From positions 1,753 to 7,248 of the forward strand of contig JAHFFU010000047.1 of NCBI GenBank assembly GCA_023247835.1: DNA of 5,496 nt, written 5' to 3'. Within the stretch, counting starts at the first letter, position 1. Every line of letters begins with the position of its first letter. The stretch is from Candidatus Bathyarchaeota archaeon. Lineage in GTDB: Archaea; Thermoproteota; Bathyarchaeia; 40CM-2-53-6; FEN-987. Below are positions 5,328-5,496 of the stretch, piece after piece. The notes under the pieces are model-generated. The model was not told where the DNA came from. It was given only the letters and a program-made list of their open reading frames with translations, and made no database searches. The translations under genes and the position numbers were made by a program.

Positions 5328-5496
5328 ATGCCTCGATATTCACATGTCCTGCAGATTCAGGAAACTCAGGAGAAGAAGCCTGAGTGGTTACGTGTGAAAT
5401 ATCCAACAGGCGAGAACTACGAGAGGATCAAGAGCATTCTGCGGAGTCACGATCTTCACACGGTCTGTGAAGAAGCGCACTGTCCCAACATGGCTG
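5328..5496 (+). CDS. lipA: lipoyl synthase, N-terminal part (runs off the right edge)
   Basis: Fifty-six codons from ATG 5328 give the unmistakable N-terminus of lipoyl synthase: [16 protein letters not shown] at 16-31, then a helix and [14 protein letters not shown] at 43-56. C47 and C52 are the first two cysteines of the CxxxxCxxxxxC motif that binds the auxiliary iron-sulfur cluster; the third and the radical-SAM CxxxCxxC lie beyond the window. LipA is a radical-SAM enzyme that inserts two sulfur atoms into protein-bound octanoyl groups, making the lipoyl cofactor of 2-oxoacid dehydrogenases and the glycine cleavage H protein. The start agrees with the short N-terminal extension seen in homologues, although no strong ribosome binding site precedes it. 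The frame is open upstream of the ATG, so a slightly longer protein is not excluded. It is divergent from the permease. Confidence 0.93.
   Translation, partial: MPRYSHVLQIQETQEKKPEWLRVKYPTGENYERIKSILRSHDLHTVCEEAHCPNMA

Noticed and set aside
5286..5330. Possible RNA gene upstream of lipA
   Set aside because: GC-rich, but no tRNA-like T-arm, anticodon arm or acceptor pairing could be drawn.
5203..5406. Minus-strand 67-codon frame overlapping the lipA start
   Set aside because: It overlaps the conserved lipA N-terminus on the opposite strand and shows no family resemblance.

Overview
The window looks archaeal, most likely from a Thermoproteota (TACK) lineage such as Nitrososphaeria or Bathyarchaeia. 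The reasons are a single-domain ZPR1 zinc-finger protein, a beta-CASP metallo-beta-lactamase of the CPSF/Artemis-like type, a stand-alone HTH_45-like winged helix, a 53-residue zinc ribbon, TATA-like boxes upstream of genes, GGTG-type ribosome binding sites and several TTG/GTG starts. The phylum is inferred from protein style alone. The DNA is compact and of middling GC, with no mobile element, CRISPR array or RNA gene that I could see.

Left block (1-2432, minus strand): three genes run in one direction. An arginase-fold protein comes first, followed after about 80 bp by ZPR1, and then after a 27-bp gap by a beta-CASP metallo-hydrolase that leaves the window at base 1. They may form one operon. 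The arginase-fold protein keeps most metal-binding aspartates, but the usual His, second His and Glu of the active site are Cys, Gly and Ala, so its substrate cannot be named.

Middle block (2593-3808, plus strand): a small four-cysteine zinc-ribbon protein is transcribed divergently from the arginase-fold gene. After a pyrimidine-rich gap comes a polytopic membrane protein whose stop overlaps the start of a winged-helix protein (ATGA). The last two are very likely translationally coupled and may form an uncharacterised membrane/transcription-factor pair.

Right block (3805-5496): an APC-superfamily amino-acid permease resembling the YjeH exporter group lies on the minus strand. It converges on the winged-helix gene so tightly that both stop codons share one CTAG palindrome. 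The permease is full length except for one in-frame TGA at 4819-4821 in the conserved loop before TM3. Upstream of it is an intergenic region with a TATA-like box and a 7-bp inverted repeat at the expected transcription start. Divergently, the first 56 codons of lipoyl synthase (lipA) run off the right edge.

The observations most worth checking are the single in-frame TGA in an otherwise intact permease, the altered arginase-fold active site, the coupled membrane/winged-helix pair and the inverted repeat in the permease/lipA promoter region.
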